DNA of 64,000 nucleotides from Paracoccus alkanivorans (GCF_003697785.1 NZ_QOKZ01000004.1:1-64000), one strand, 5' to 3'; positions 44,086 to 52,523 are shown, counted from the first letter of the stretch. Notes: generated from the letters alone by a model not told the origin. Numbers and translations are program-made.

Positions 44086-44628
44086 TCAGGACGGTTTAGG
44101 GCCGTCTGCGGCGGCCGGTTTCTGTTCCGATGTCTTTTGTTGCTGCGCCCGCCGCGCCAGTTCCTGGCGATACAGCGCAACGAAATCCACCGGCTCCATG
44201 TTGAACGGTGGGAATCCACCATCGCGGGTCAGGTCCGAAATGATGCGGCGCACGAAGGGAAACAGCATTCGCGGGCATTCAATCATCAGGAACGGATGCA
44301 ACTGTTCCTCGGGAACGCCTTCGATGTGGAACACGCCGCCATAATCCAGTTCGGCCAGGAACAGGGTCTGGTTGTCGCCCTTGTTCTTCGAGGTCACGCG
44401 GAATTTGGAGATCACCTCATATTGATGTTCCGTGCCGCGTTTGCGCGCATCCAGACTGACCTGCACGGTGATTTCAGGCTGCACATCGCCCGTGGGCGCA
44501 CCCTTCTGGGCAACCGCGTTCTCGAAAGACAGGTCGCGGATAAATTGCGCCAGGATCTGCATCCGAACCTGCTGCTGCGGTGTCTGCTCTGGCTGGGCAG
44601 CCCCGTTCGATTGGCTTTCATCGGCCAT
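44086..44628 (-). CDS. secB: Protein-export chaperone SecB
   Basis: Cytosolic tetrameric chaperone that keeps precursors unfolded and hands them to SecA. It has 180 residues with the conserved core (about 22-155): the peptide-binding regions FIRDLSFENA and LDYGGVFHIEGVPEE, and the C-terminal block ECPRMLFPFVRRIISDLTRDGG. The tail beyond 155 is low-complexity. Minus-strand SD: GAGAGG. Confidence 0.96.
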   Translation of the reverse strand: MADESQSNGAAQPEQTPQQQVRMQILAQFIRDLSFENAVAQKGAPTGDVQPEITVQVSLDARKRGTEHQYEVISKFRVTSKNKGDNQTLFLAELDYGGVFHIEGVPEEQLHPFLMIECPRMLFPFVRRIISDLTRDGGFPPFNMEPVDFVALYRQELARRAQQQKTSEQKPAAADGPKPS

Positions 44629-44686
44629 GTTCGTAAACCTCTCTATGCGAACTCGGCCTAGCTTCTAGCAGGCGCGCTGTTTTGTC

Positions 44687-45217
44687 TCAATGCCGTGTCC
44701 AGCCGGAATTCCCCCGCTTTTCATTATTCGACGGCGAAATATCCGGCGGCACCGGCGGTTTTCGCCGCGGCTCGTCTTCGACAACGTAATCGCCATCTAT
44801 CACGCCTTCACCATAGGGCGGACGATGCGGCTCGCGCGGTTCTGCGGACCCGGCCATATTCACGTGCGCGACATGAATACGGCTGGCCAGCTTGCGCATG
44901 ACCAGATTCCGCATTCCGGGAATCAGCAGCAACAGGCCGACCGTATCGGTGAAAAATCCCGGCGTCAGCAATAGCATGCCCGCAACAAGGATCATGACAC
45001 CATGTGCCAGCGGGCGGGTGGGATCACGCAGTTCGGAAAAGCTTCGGTTCACCTCGCCCCATGCGCGAGCGCCCTGGCTGCGCAGGAGTGCGGTCCCGGC
45101 GATTGCGGTCAGCACGACGATACCCAGCGTCGGCCACAGACCGATCAGGCCGCCGATCTGAATGAACAGGGCGATCTCGATGATCGGCACAGCGAGGAAA
45201 AGCCAGAATAGCGACAT
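44687..45217 (-). CDS. fxsA: FxsA family membrane protein
   Basis: A 176-residue protein with three to four hydrophobic segments in the first 110 residues (starting MSLFWLFLAVPIIEIALF), with the family motif MLLLTPGFFTDTVGLLLLIP and a charged Pro-rich C-terminal tail. FxsA was named for suppression of phage F exclusion; its molecular role is unclear. Start 45217 has AAAGGGG upstream. Divergent from the Tim44-like gene; secB-fxsA-tim44-smr clustering is common in alphaproteobacteria. Confidence 0.92.
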   Translation of the reverse strand: MSLFWLFLAVPIIEIALFIQIGGLIGLWPTLGIVVLTAIAGTALLRSQGARAWGEVNRSFSELRDPTRPLAHGVMILVAGMLLLTPGFFTDTVGLLLLIPGMRNLVMRKLASRIHVAHVNMAGSAEPREPHRPPYGEGVIDGDYVVEDEPRRKPPVPPDISPSNNEKRGNSGWTRH

Positions 45218-45327
45218 ATGAACCCCTTTCCGACCAGGGCGGCAACTGGACTTGCCCCGGCTCAATCCCTACATAATGGGGAAGCTTGAAGATACCAACC
45301 GATGTGCACAGAATTGAGGTTCACTGA

Positions 45328-45984
45328 ATGTCAAATCCGATGATCCAGTTGCTTGTACTGGCCGCGATCGCGATTTTCCTGATTTTGCGGCTACGCAATG
45401 TGCTGGGTACCCGGGACGGATTTGAACCGACCAAAACCGAGCCTCCCCGAACGGACCGTCGAACATTCGAGGTCATCGACGGAAGCGCAAATGAAGTCGA
45501 CCATGACATTACGGATCATGTCGAGGCCGGCAGTCCCAACGCCGACGCTCTGGCCGCGATGAAACGTGCGGAGCCGTCCTTCGGTGTCCGCGAGTTCCTG
45601 AACGGTGCAAGATCGGCGCATGAGATGATCCTGCTGGCATTCGAACGAGGCGACATTTCCGAGATTCGCCCATTCCTGGCCGAAGAGGTTGCCAGCGCAT
45701 TTCAGTCGGTCATCGATTCCCGTAACGAACTGGGTCAGACAGTCGAGGCACAGTATTTGGGAACACGCGAAATCTCGATATCCACTGCCGAATTTGACGG
45801 CAATTCGGGAAGCGCGGAAATCACCGTCCAGTTCGTGGCCGAACTGATTGTAGCGACCCGCGACGCGGATGGAAAAATCGTTGAGGGCGATCCCAAGATT
45901 TCCCGCAAGCAGCGGGATCTTTGGACCTTCAGCCGACGCATGGGGCAGGACGACCCGAACTGGCAGCTTGTCGCGACCGGCTAA
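45328..45984 (+). CDS. Tim44-like domain membrane protein
   Basis: A 218-residue protein with an N-terminal hydrophobic segment (about 6-20), a charged linker and a C-terminal Tim44 domain (about 85-216; EFLNGARSAHEMILLAFERGD, LWTFSRRMGQDDPNWQLV). It is related to mitochondrial TIM44/MRPL45; bacterial homologues are membrane-associated and of unclear role. The gene precedes the Smr gene by 1 base; in many relatives an mltA gene sits between the two, and here it is absent. Confidence 0.88.
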   Translation: MSNPMIQLLVLAAIAIFLILRLRNVLGTRDGFEPTKTEPPRTDRRTFEVIDGSANEVDHDITDHVEAGSPNADALAAMKRAEPSFGVREFLNGARSAHEMILLAFERGDISEIRPFLAEEVASAFQSVIDSRNELGQTVEAQYLGTREISISTAEFDGNSGSAEITVQFVAELIVATRDADGKIVEGDPKISRKQRDLWTFSRRMGQDDPNWQLVATG

Positions 45985-45985
45985 G

Positions 45986-46573
45986 ATGGCACGGCGGCGC
46001 AGGGGGCTGACGCCCGAAGAGCGGGAACTATGGTCCCGTGTAACACGCACCGCCGAAGCCTTGCACCCACCCCGGAAACCCTCCGATCCTTTGCCAGGAC
46101 CGCTCGCCGGTTCCGATGCGAAACCGGCTGCAGAGCCGGCCGGATTGCCGCGTTTTCGTATCGGGCAGTCCATCTCGCCCTCAAAGACCGCGCATAACCA
46201 AGCGCCCAGCCCGGCCGAAAGCTTGACAGAGGCGTCCTTGCGTATGGACCACAAGCTTCACAAGCGCATGACCCGAGGCAAGATGCGGCCGGAGGCACGG
46301 CTTGACCTGCACGGCATGACGCTCGCGGCGGCGCAACCGGAACTGGCCGGTTTTATCCTGTCCTGTCACGCGAATGGCCTTCGACTGGTTCTGGTAATCA
46401 CCGGTAAGGGGCGTGGGGATCACGGCCCCCTGCCGACACGGCCCGGAGCGCTGCGGCATCAGGTGCCTTACTGGCTGCACCAGATGCCGCTGGCCAAGGT
46501 GGTTCAACAGGTCACCCCGGCTCACTACCGGCATGGCGGCGAAGGGGCCTATTACGTCTATCTGCGCAGGTAG
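45986..46573 (+). CDS. Smr-domain protein
   Basis: A 195-residue protein with a basic/Pro-rich N-terminal half and a C-terminal Smr domain (about 104-195): LDLHGMTLAAAQ and VITGKGRGDHG. Smr domains are nucleases or nucleic-acid binders; stand-alone forms are linked to RNA cleavage and ribosome rescue, but the function of this subgroup is not established. It follows the Tim44-like stop directly (start ATG at 45986). Confidence 0.9.
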   Translation: MARRRRGLTPEERELWSRVTRTAEALHPPRKPSDPLPGPLAGSDAKPAAEPAGLPRFRIGQSISPSKTAHNQAPSPAESLTEASLRMDHKLHKRMTRGKMRPEARLDLHGMTLAAAQPELAGFILSCHANGLRLVLVITGKGRGDHGPLPTRPGALRHQVPYWLHQMPLAKVVQQVTPAHYRHGGEGAYYVYLRR

Positions 46574-46578
46574 CGGTC

Positions 46579-46758
46579 TCAGAGAGAGACGTTCGACCTG
46601 GGCCCCGCAAAATACCAGATGATCAGGCCCAGGATCGGCAGAATGACAATAATGGCAATCCACAGGATTTTCTTGCTCATCGGCTCATTCGTGTTGATGA
46701 TCTGCGCAATTGCCCAGACATCCAGAACGAAGACGACAATTCCGAATACATAGTCCAT
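46579..46758 (-). CDS. PLDc_N domain small membrane protein
   Basis: A 59-residue protein with two transmembrane helices (about 3-21 and 32-51) matching the phospholipase D/cardiolipin-synthase N-terminal domain: NTNEPMSKKILWIAIIVI and PILGLIIWYFAGPR. It is the anchor domain without an enzyme, a common stand-alone peptide. SD: AGGAGAT. Only 5 bases separate it from the convergent Smr gene. Confidence 0.88.
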   Translation of the reverse strand: MDYVFGIVVFVLDVWAIAQIINTNEPMSKKILWIAIIVILPILGLIIWYFAGPRSNVSL

Positions 46759-46956
46759 TTCCCGATCTCCTGTCCGCCCTGACACGTCAACACCCGGCAG
46801 GCCCGACCGGTTCCCCGGAATTGCTGCCGCCAAGACGAAACCCCGGCGCACAGGGCACCGGGGCATCAGAGAGAGAGAGGTATGGCCGCATCCACCGGCC
46901 ATTGGGCTTCGGCAGTAAAACGCGACGCTGCCTGATCGGTTCCATCCGCCCCCGGA

Positions 46957-47643
46957 TCAGGCAATCAGGCGATAGCCGCCGGATTCGGTCACCAGAAGCC
47001 GCGCGTTCGAGGGATCGGGCTCGATCTTCTGGCGCAGGCGATAGATATGGGTTTCCAGCGTATGCGTGGTGACACCGGCATTATATCCCCAGACCTCGTG
47101 CAGCAGGATATCACGCGGCACGACTCCATCCTGTGCGCGATAAAGGAATTTCAGGATGTTTGTTTCCTTCTCGGTCAGCCGGATCTTGCGATCCTTCTGA
47201 TCGATCAGCATCTTCATCGCCGGCTTGAAAGTATAGGGCCCAAGCTGGAAGATCGCGTCCTCGGATTGCTCATGCGTGCGAAGCTGGGCGCGCAGACGGG
47301 CAAGCAGAACCGGGAACTTGAACGGCTTGGTCACGTAATCGTTAGCCCCGGCATCCAACCCAAGGATCGTATCCGCATCGGTGTCATGCCCGGTCAGCAT
47401 GACCACCGGGCATTTGACATTCAGCTTGCGCAGCTTCTTGCACAGCTCGCGGCCATCGGTATCGGGCAGCCCCACATCGAGAATCACCAGATCATAGATC
47501 GCATTCTTCGTTGCTTCGACCGCTTCGGCGCCGGTTCCGGCCTCGATCACTTCGAAGTCATCGGTGGCCGCCAATTGCTCGGCCAGAGCCTCGCGCAGGT
47601 CTTCCTCGTCATCGACCAGCAGGATTTTTTTCAGTCCAGGCAT
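46957..47643 (-). CDS. OmpR-family response regulator (CenR-like)
   Basis: A 228-residue regulator with receiver (about 5-118; D11/D12, phosphoryl acceptor D56 in LVILDVGLPDTDG, lysine in VTKPFKFP) and winged-helix DNA-binding domain (about 130-228; LTEKETNILKFLYRA, TLETHIYRLRQKIEPD). The pattern resembles the orphan-located CenR regulator of alphaproteobacterial envelope control, but I cannot exclude another OmpR member. No kinase gene is adjacent. The Shine-Dalgarno is inside a perfect hairpin (separate entry). Confidence 0.9.
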   Translation of the reverse strand: MPGLKKILLVDDEEDLREALAEQLAATDDFEVIEAGTGAEAVEATKNAIYDLVILDVGLPDTDGRELCKKLRKLNVKCPVVMLTGHDTDADTILGLDAGANDYVTKPFKFPVLLARLRAQLRTHEQSEDAIFQLGPYTFKPAMKMLIDQKDRKIRLTEKETNILKFLYRAQDGVVPRDILLHEVWGYNAGVTTHTLETHIYRLRQKIEPDPSNARLLVTESGGYRLIA

Positions 47644-47648
47644 GTTGC

Positions 47649-47674
47649 CTCCTTTGCGTCATTGCGCAAAGGAG
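47649..47674 (-). promoter_or_regulatory. Hairpin sequestering the Shine-Dalgarno of the OmpR-type regulator
   Basis: On the transcript strand a 10-bp perfect stem is formed by CTCCTTTGCG and CGCAAAGGAG with loop CAATGA. The right arm contains the regulator's own SD (AAAGGAGG), and the ATG follows 5 bases later. The geometry predicts reduced translation until the stem melts or is bound. It could alternatively be a DNA operator dyad. Confidence 0.65.
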
Positions 47675-47744
47675 TGGGGACAAGCCAGCGCGCCGTCCAG
47701 CAACATGTCGGAATTATCACATGGAGTTGTCGGAATAAGGCGCT

Positions 47745-48833
47745 ATGTTTCAGAATGTTTCAAAATCGCCAGCCATGAGCCTGATCCCAACACTCGCCGA
47801 AACCGTCTCTCGCGCCCGCGCTGATTTGCGCATGGGGCTGCCGGTCATGATCGACGACCATCTCGTTGCTGCGGTCGAAACACTGTCAGCGGAACGGCTG
47901 TCGGATATCCGCGCATTGGGTCAGCCTGTGCTGGCCCTGACCGCCCGCCGGGCCGAGACATTGAAGGCCCGGGTCTATGACGACGGTCTCGCACGGGTCC
48001 TGGTGCCGGAAGATGGCGATCTGCCCTGGCTCAGGGCGCTGGCCGATCCGGCAGGCGACCTTATGACCCCGATGAAAGGACCGTTACTCACGCAACGTGG
48101 TGGAGGGGTCCAGCCCCATCAGGCGGCACTCGCGCTGGCCAAATCGGCGCAGCTTTTACCGGCAATGCTGATGGTTCCCGCAAAGGCACAGCCTGGCCTG
48201 ACGGTTCTGGCGGCGGGACCGGTGCTGGCGCAACTGGCCGGAGAGGCCGCGATGGCACCGGTCGCCGCCGCCCGGTTGCCGCTTCTGGCGGCAGAGCACT
48301 CGCGCCTCCATATATTCCGGCCAGATGACGGCGGGGCCGAGCATTATGCGATCGAGATCGGCGATCCGCCCCGCGACGCCCCCGTTCTGACCCGGCTGCA
48401 CTCTGCCTGCTTCACGGGCGACGTGCTTGGCAGCCTGAAATGCGATTGCGGCCCGCAACTGCAATCGGCACTGACCGCGATGGGACAGGCAGGGGCCGGC
48501 GTATTGCTTTATCTTAACCAGGAGGGCCGCGGGATCGGCCTGGCCAACAAGATGCGCGCCTACGACCTGCAGAATCAGGGTTTCGATACGGTGGAGGCGA
48601 ACCATCGCCTTGGTTTCGAGGATGACGAGCGCGATTTCCGCATCGGCGCAGGATTGCTGCGGCGTTTGGGCTTTGACAGCGTGCGGCTGATGACCAACAA
48701 TCCCCGCAAGGTCGAGATGCTGGAGGGACAAGGCATCAGGGTTACCGAGCGTGTGGCGCTGATCACGCCCCGTAACCGGTTCAACACGGATTATCTCGAC
48801 ACCAAGGCCCGCAAATCCGGGCATCTCCTATGA
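47745..48833 (+). CDS. ribA: GTP cyclohydrolase II with N-terminal extension
   Basis: Opens GTP for riboflavin synthesis. It has 362 residues. The C-terminal RibA domain (about 170-362) has zinc cysteines C222, C233 and C235 (CFTGDVLGSLKCDCG) and the catalytic block LYLNQEGRGIGLANKMRAY. The ~165-residue N-terminal extension (RADLRMGLPVMIDDHL...) looks like a degenerate RibB half without its acidic catalytic site; this form is usual in Rhodobacteraceae. Start 47745 has AAGG nearby; 47775 is an alternative. Overlaps the next gene by 4 bases. Confidence 0.92.
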   Translation: MFQNVSKSPAMSLIPTLAETVSRARADLRMGLPVMIDDHLVAAVETLSAERLSDIRALGQPVLALTARRAETLKARVYDDGLARVLVPEDGDLPWLRALADPAGDLMTPMKGPLLTQRGGGVQPHQAALALAKSAQLLPAMLMVPAKAQPGLTVLAAGPVLAQLAGEAAMAPVAAARLPLLAAEHSRLHIFRPDDGGAEHYAIEIGDPPRDAPVLTRLHSACFTGDVLGSLKCDCGPQLQSALTAMGQAGAGVLLYLNQEGRGIGLANKMRAYDLQNQGFDTVEANHRLGFEDDERDFRIGAGLLRRLGFDSVRLMTNNPRKVEMLEGQGIRVTERVALITPRNRFNTDYLDTKARKSGHLL

Positions 48834-49348
48834 GTCCGCAAGACTTGGTATTGACCCCCCGGGGAATCCGCTTTCTCGGGCGTGTTTTGCCCTGCAGTAT
48901 CGGTAAATCCGGCATAACCACGGCCAAACGGGAAGGCGACAAGGCCACGCCCGCCGGGGAGCACCGGATCACCGGCCTCTGGTATCGCCCGGACCGGCTT
49001 GCCGCCCCTGCCCCATGGGCACGCCCCATCGGTCCCGGCGACTTGTGGTGCGACGACCCTGGCCACCCCGCCTATAACCGTCATACCCATGCGCCGCTTG
49101 CCGCCAGCCACGAGTGCCTGCGTCGTTCCGACCCTTTATACGACCTGATCCTGACCACCGACTGGAACTGGCCCGAGGCGATCGCCGGATGGGGTTCGGC
49201 CATCTTCCTGCATCAATGGCGCCGCCCCCGTCATGGCACCGAAGGCTGCATCGCCTTCGCCCGCCAGCATCTCATCTGGATCGCCCGGCGTGCCGCTCCG
49301 GGCACGCGCCTGATCGTCCCGGCGCGAGCCCAGCACTCTTTGTCCTGA
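48830..49348 (+). CDS. L,D-transpeptidase catalytic (YkuD-fold) protein
   Basis: A 172-residue protein with the YkuD active-site region HQWRRPRHGTEGCIAF (nucleophile C140). Such enzymes make 3-3 peptidoglycan crosslinks or anchor lipoproteins. No signal peptide or anchor is visible, which is odd for a cell-wall enzyme; this subgroup may act elsewhere. The ATGA overlap with ribA shows co-translation. Confidence 0.88.
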   Translation: MSPQDLVLTPRGIRFLGRVLPCSIGKSGITTAKREGDKATPAGEHRITGLWYRPDRLAAPAPWARPIGPGDLWCDDPGHPAYNRHTHAPLAASHECLRRSDPLYDLILTTDWNWPEAIAGWGSAIFLHQWRRPRHGTEGCIAFARQHLIWIARRAAPGTRLIVPARAQHSLS

Positions 49349-49403
49349 AGAGCAGCGACCCGCAGCCTGACTGGCCCCGGGTCGCTACGGGACAGGCGAT
49401 CAC

Positions 49404-50048
49404 CTACCTGGTCAGCACAACATGGGTGGCGCTCTCCGTGGCTACATGCTCGGTGCAGCGGAAACCAAGACTGGCCGTGTCGATCCCGGCAAAAAAATGC
49501 TCGCCCCTGCCGAGCAAAACCGGACTGATCGCAAGATGCATCTCGTCGACGAGCCCCGCTTCAAGATATTGCCGGATGGTCGCAACGCCACCGCCAAGCC
49601 GCACGTCCTTGCCTCCGGCGGAGGCCCGGGCCCGTTCGAGTGCGGCATGGATGCCATCGGTGACGAAGTGAAAGACCGTGCCGCCCTCCATCTTGATCGG
49701 TTCGCGGGGATGATGCGTGAGCACGAAGACATCCGTGTGATAGGGCGGGTTGTCACCCCACCAGCCTTTCCACTCATCATCCGGCCATTCGCCCCGGACC
49801 GGTCCGAACATGTTCCGCCCCAGGATCCAGGCGCCGATATTGTCGAACCCGCGCGCCACGAAATCATCGTCCGGGCCGCTTGTACCCTCTTCCTTGCCCA
49901 TCACCTTCCTCTGGAAGTTGCGGGTCGGAAACACCCATTTGTGCATGGCCTCACCACCTTCACCAAGCGGGTTGTCGATGGTTTGGTTCGGACCGGCGCC
50001 GAAACCATCAAGCGACAGGCTGAAACAGCAAACGCGAAGTCTGGACAT
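49404..50048 (-). CDS. Dihydrofolate reductase / RibD C-terminal family protein
   Basis: A 214-residue protein of the RibD_C/DHFR-like fold: N-terminal LRVCCFSLSLDGFGAGPNQ, central GAWILGRNMFGPVRGEW, and C-terminal LGGGVATIRQYLEAGLVDEMHLAISPVLLG. Members bind NADPH, but the substrate of this stand-alone group is unknown; it is not a housekeeping FolA. Start 50048 has GGGGAGGAA upstream. Divergent from an HxlR regulator that probably controls it. Confidence 0.88.
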   Translation of the reverse strand: MSRLRVCCFSLSLDGFGAGPNQTIDNPLGEGGEAMHKWVFPTRNFQRKVMGKEEGTSGPDDDFVARGFDNIGAWILGRNMFGPVRGEWPDDEWKGWWGDNPPYHTDVFVLTHHPREPIKMEGGTVFHFVTDGIHAALERARASAGGKDVRLGGGVATIRQYLEAGLVDEMHLAISPVLLGRGEHFFAGIDTASLGFRCTEHVATESATHVVLTR

Positions 50049-50072
50049 GATAAATTCCTCCCCCTGATCTGA

Positions 50073-50128
50073 TTGCAAGAAGCAACTGGTTGTGCTATCG
50101 CATGACTGATCTTATTTTGCAACTGGTT
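50073..50128. promoter_or_regulatory. Repeated operator-like boxes between the DHFR-like and hxlR genes
   Basis: The 10-mer GCAACTGGTT occurs twice, at 50082-50091 and 50119-50128, start to start 37 bases apart. The first copy reads CAAC-TG-GTTG, an inverted repeat, and is flanked by TTGCAAGAAGCAA. Placement in a 97-base divergent promoter next to an HxlR gene makes them likely HxlR sites. Confidence 0.5.
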
Positions 50129-50145
50129 TTCGAGGAGGGTGTGAA

Positions 50146-50688
50146 TTGGATATCGAGCGACGGTCTGGCTGCCCGATCAACCTGACGATGGAAGTATTGG
50201 GCGACCGGTGGAGCCTGATCGTCATCCGCGACATCATGTTCGGCAATCACCGGCATTTTCGCGAACTGCTGACGCATTCCGTGGAAGGAATCGCGTCGAA
50301 TATCCTGGCCGCGCGGCTCAGGCGCCTGGTGGGCCTTGGGTTGCTGGCCAGGCAGGACGATCCCAGCCATAGCCAGAAAGCTATCTACAGCCTGACCGAA
50401 CCGGCAATCCAGCTGTTGCCGGTTCTCGCGATGATCGGCGCTTGGGGATGCAGGCATTTGCCGGTCAGTGAAGAGCTTGGCATTCGAGCACGGCTTCTCG
50501 AGGACGGAGGCGCGTCAATGTGGGAGCGGTTCATGAACGAGTTGCGCCTGATCCATATCGAGGATCCGGTTGGTGGCGCCCATGGCCGTCATGTTTCATC
50601 CGTCCTTGCCGATCTGACCGCAGCCTATCAGCAAGCGCGGGACAATGCGTCCGATGCGCGGTCGCCCGACTCTGCCGCAAGCCGGTAA
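50146..50688 (+). CDS. HxlR/MarR-type winged-helix transcriptional regulator
   Basis: A 180-residue regulator with the HxlR domain at about 5-98: CPINLTMEVLGDRWSLIVIRDIMFGNHRHFRELL and SNILAARLRRLVGLGLLARQ (given in part). The conserved cysteine C9 at the N-terminus is a redox sensor in some members. The start is TTG with a strong GGAGGG 6 bases upstream. A C-terminal extension of ~75 residues is unusual for HxlR proteins (usually ~110-120). Likely controls the divergent DHFR-like gene. Confidence 0.88.
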   Translation: MDIERRSGCPINLTMEVLGDRWSLIVIRDIMFGNHRHFRELLTHSVEGIASNILAARLRRLVGLGLLARQDDPSHSQKAIYSLTEPAIQLLPVLAMIGAWGCRHLPVSEELGIRARLLEDGGASMWERFMNELRLIHIEDPVGGAHGRHVSSVLADLTAAYQQARDNASDARSPDSAASR

Positions 50689-50729
50689 GCCGGTGCCGGC
50701 CCGATCGATATCGACGCTTTCCGCCACCG

Positions 50730-51630
50730 TCAGCTTTCCCTGACCTGATCGAAGCGCAACAGCCACAGGGCGCTCATCGTAACCAGCACCATGCCCCGGT
50801 ATCGGTCAGGATCGTGATCCGGCGTCCGGTTATGCCAGGAACTCATCGCCACGCCGATATCTGCTTGCTTCTTTCAGAAACGCGGTCTTGGGAACCAGGT
50901 TCGCCAGCGCCCGGATGACCTCACGCGCCTTGCCGGCGGCAACATCCTTCAACAGTTCTCCCACGGCAAAGAGAAAGACGACCAGCGCCGCCTCTTCCGC
51001 TGGGCCGATAAAAACTGCACTGACGGCCGCGATCGTCATCAGGCTTTCGATCGTGAAAGGTTGGCCTGTGCGCAGCGCCTCGGTGGCGCACTTCGTCACT
51101 GGCGCCACGCCGATCAGAGCAGCGGCGACAAAGGCCCAGTAGCCATAACTGGCCGATGTCATGATTTCTACAGCCCATGCCAGCGCCAGCAAACTACCGA
51201 CGAAAGCGACCAGCCGGTCCTTACCAGTCCGGTGCCAGACCTTGCCCGCATCGACAGGTTCGGAACACCGTGGGATATTTTCCGTCTCGCCATGCCCCGC
51301 CCCGGCATGAAACCTACGGTCAAGTCCCGGTCCGGCGAGTGCGCCACACGCGAACCTGTCATGCGCCACCGCGGGCGGGATTCCTGCCCCATGGCCTGTG
51401 GCCTTCTCCTCATGTCGCCAAATGCCATAACCCAACCGGCGGACGGTTTCTTCGACCCGGCGGGGATCGGTGGTGCCCGGTTCAAGCATCAGCGAAAGCT
51501 TCTCGCTTATCAGCGCAACCCTGACATCGCTGACTCCGGGCAAACGCTCCACCGCCTGCGCCACCTTTCTGGTGCAGGCAGCGCAATCCATGCCATTGAC
51601 CGCCCATTCCCTTCGCGTCGCATCTTTCAT
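50730..51630 (-). pseudogene. Internally deleted heavy-metal P-type ATPase (ZntA/CadA type)
   Basis: The N-terminal part is readable for about 260 residues: metal-binding domain with GMDCAACTRKVAQAVE, then membrane segments and TIESLMTIAAVSAVFIGPAEEAALVVF. It continues to RALANLVPKTAFLKEA and then stops after ~20 aberrant residues. In the +1 frame directly at the junction the sequence reads ADIGVAM, then ILTDTGA (another frame) and MVLVTMSALWLLRF, which are C-terminal ATPase motifs. The actuator, CPC membrane site and the DKTGT and ATP-binding domains are gone, roughly 400 residues. SD AGGAGACC and start 51630 are intact. Confidence 0.85.
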
Positions 51631-51683
51631 CTCTGGTCTCCTGGTCCGGCGCAGTGCCGGATCACATGTTCCGTCGATTCGAG

Positions 51684-51714
51684 AAGCTAATCTCTCTAGT
51701 GGCCAGAACTTCAA
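51684..51714 (-). promoter_or_regulatory. MerR-type metal-responsive promoter with 19-bp spacer
   Basis: On the minus strand TTGAAG and TAGCTT are separated by exactly 19 bases, the abnormal spacing that MerR-family activators correct. The spacer carries an imperfect dyad (TTCTGGCCACTAGAGAG), as in ZntR/CadR/CueR operators. It lies 54 bases upstream of the start of the broken ATPase. No merR-family gene is adjacent. Confidence 0.65.
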
Positions 51715-51837
51715 GGGGTTTCTCCTGCTGACGATACGAAAGCCCGGAATAACTGGCGGCCCGGTATGACAGCACCAGCAGACGGGAAAGGCGGATACTG
51801 GAGAGTGAAGAACTGATCGCGTGAACAGCGCCGGCGT

Positions 51838-52299
51838 CTAGGAGAGGCGCAGCGCCATACTCCAGCGATCTAACCCTGGACCAAACCCGTCGGGTGTGAT
51901 CCTTGAGAGGGTAAAGCCAAATCGCTCATAGAAACCACGAGAATGCTGGCTTGTTTCTATCGTCAACTCGGCAATGCCCGGAATCGAGTTCGCCAGTGCC
52001 AGCCGGGCCTGCATCAAACCGGTCCCCAATCCTTGCCCATGGAGCGCATGATCTACCATTCCCCATTCCAGAGACGCCCGCCCCTGCACTTCATCGGCAA
52101 GCAGCCCGCCGCAAGCGACCACCGAGCCGTTGCCTGTGAGCACCAGATAGGTCCTGCCCCGAATACCGAGATTTTCCAGGAACTCGCAAAACTGCGCCCG
52201 CTCTTCCGGTGCAAAATATGTTGGCAAATTGCTGTCAAATATTGCCAGACAGGCGCTGAAATCGTCGGCGTCATAGGGACGGGATGATATTTCACTCAT
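51838..52299 (-). CDS. GNAT family N-acetyltransferase
   Basis: A 153-residue GNAT protein. The acetyl-CoA block is degenerate but recognisable (MVDHALHGQGLGTGLMQARLA), followed by ELTIETSQHSRGFYERFGF, the usual C-terminal GNAT region. The substrate is unknown. Start 52299 is chosen over one nine codons upstream, though neither has a convincing SD. It stands alone between the ATPase remnant and the TRAP operon. Confidence 0.82.
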   Translation of the reverse strand: MSEISSRPYDADDFSACLAIFDSNLPTYFAPEERAQFCEFLENLGIRGRTYLVLTGNGSVVACGGLLADEVQGRASLEWGMVDHALHGQGLGTGLMQARLALANSIPGIAELTIETSQHSRGFYERFGFTLSRITPDGFGPGLDRWSMALRLS

Positions 52300-52523
52300 G
52301 CTGCAAGCATAGTGGGGATAATCCATGGCCGTCTATGGCCATGACCGATTTACGGCGACTTTGGCCGGGCCGCCAGCGGCTGCAGATTTCCGCCCGGGAA
52401 TATCCACATCTCTTCTGCATATCTGCGGCATCGCACCGGATAGCACGGTGCTGCCCGTTACAAGTGACTTTCATGACGGGTACGACAAGAGGATGCGGAA
52501 ACTGCTCCACCGCCGCCACTCCG

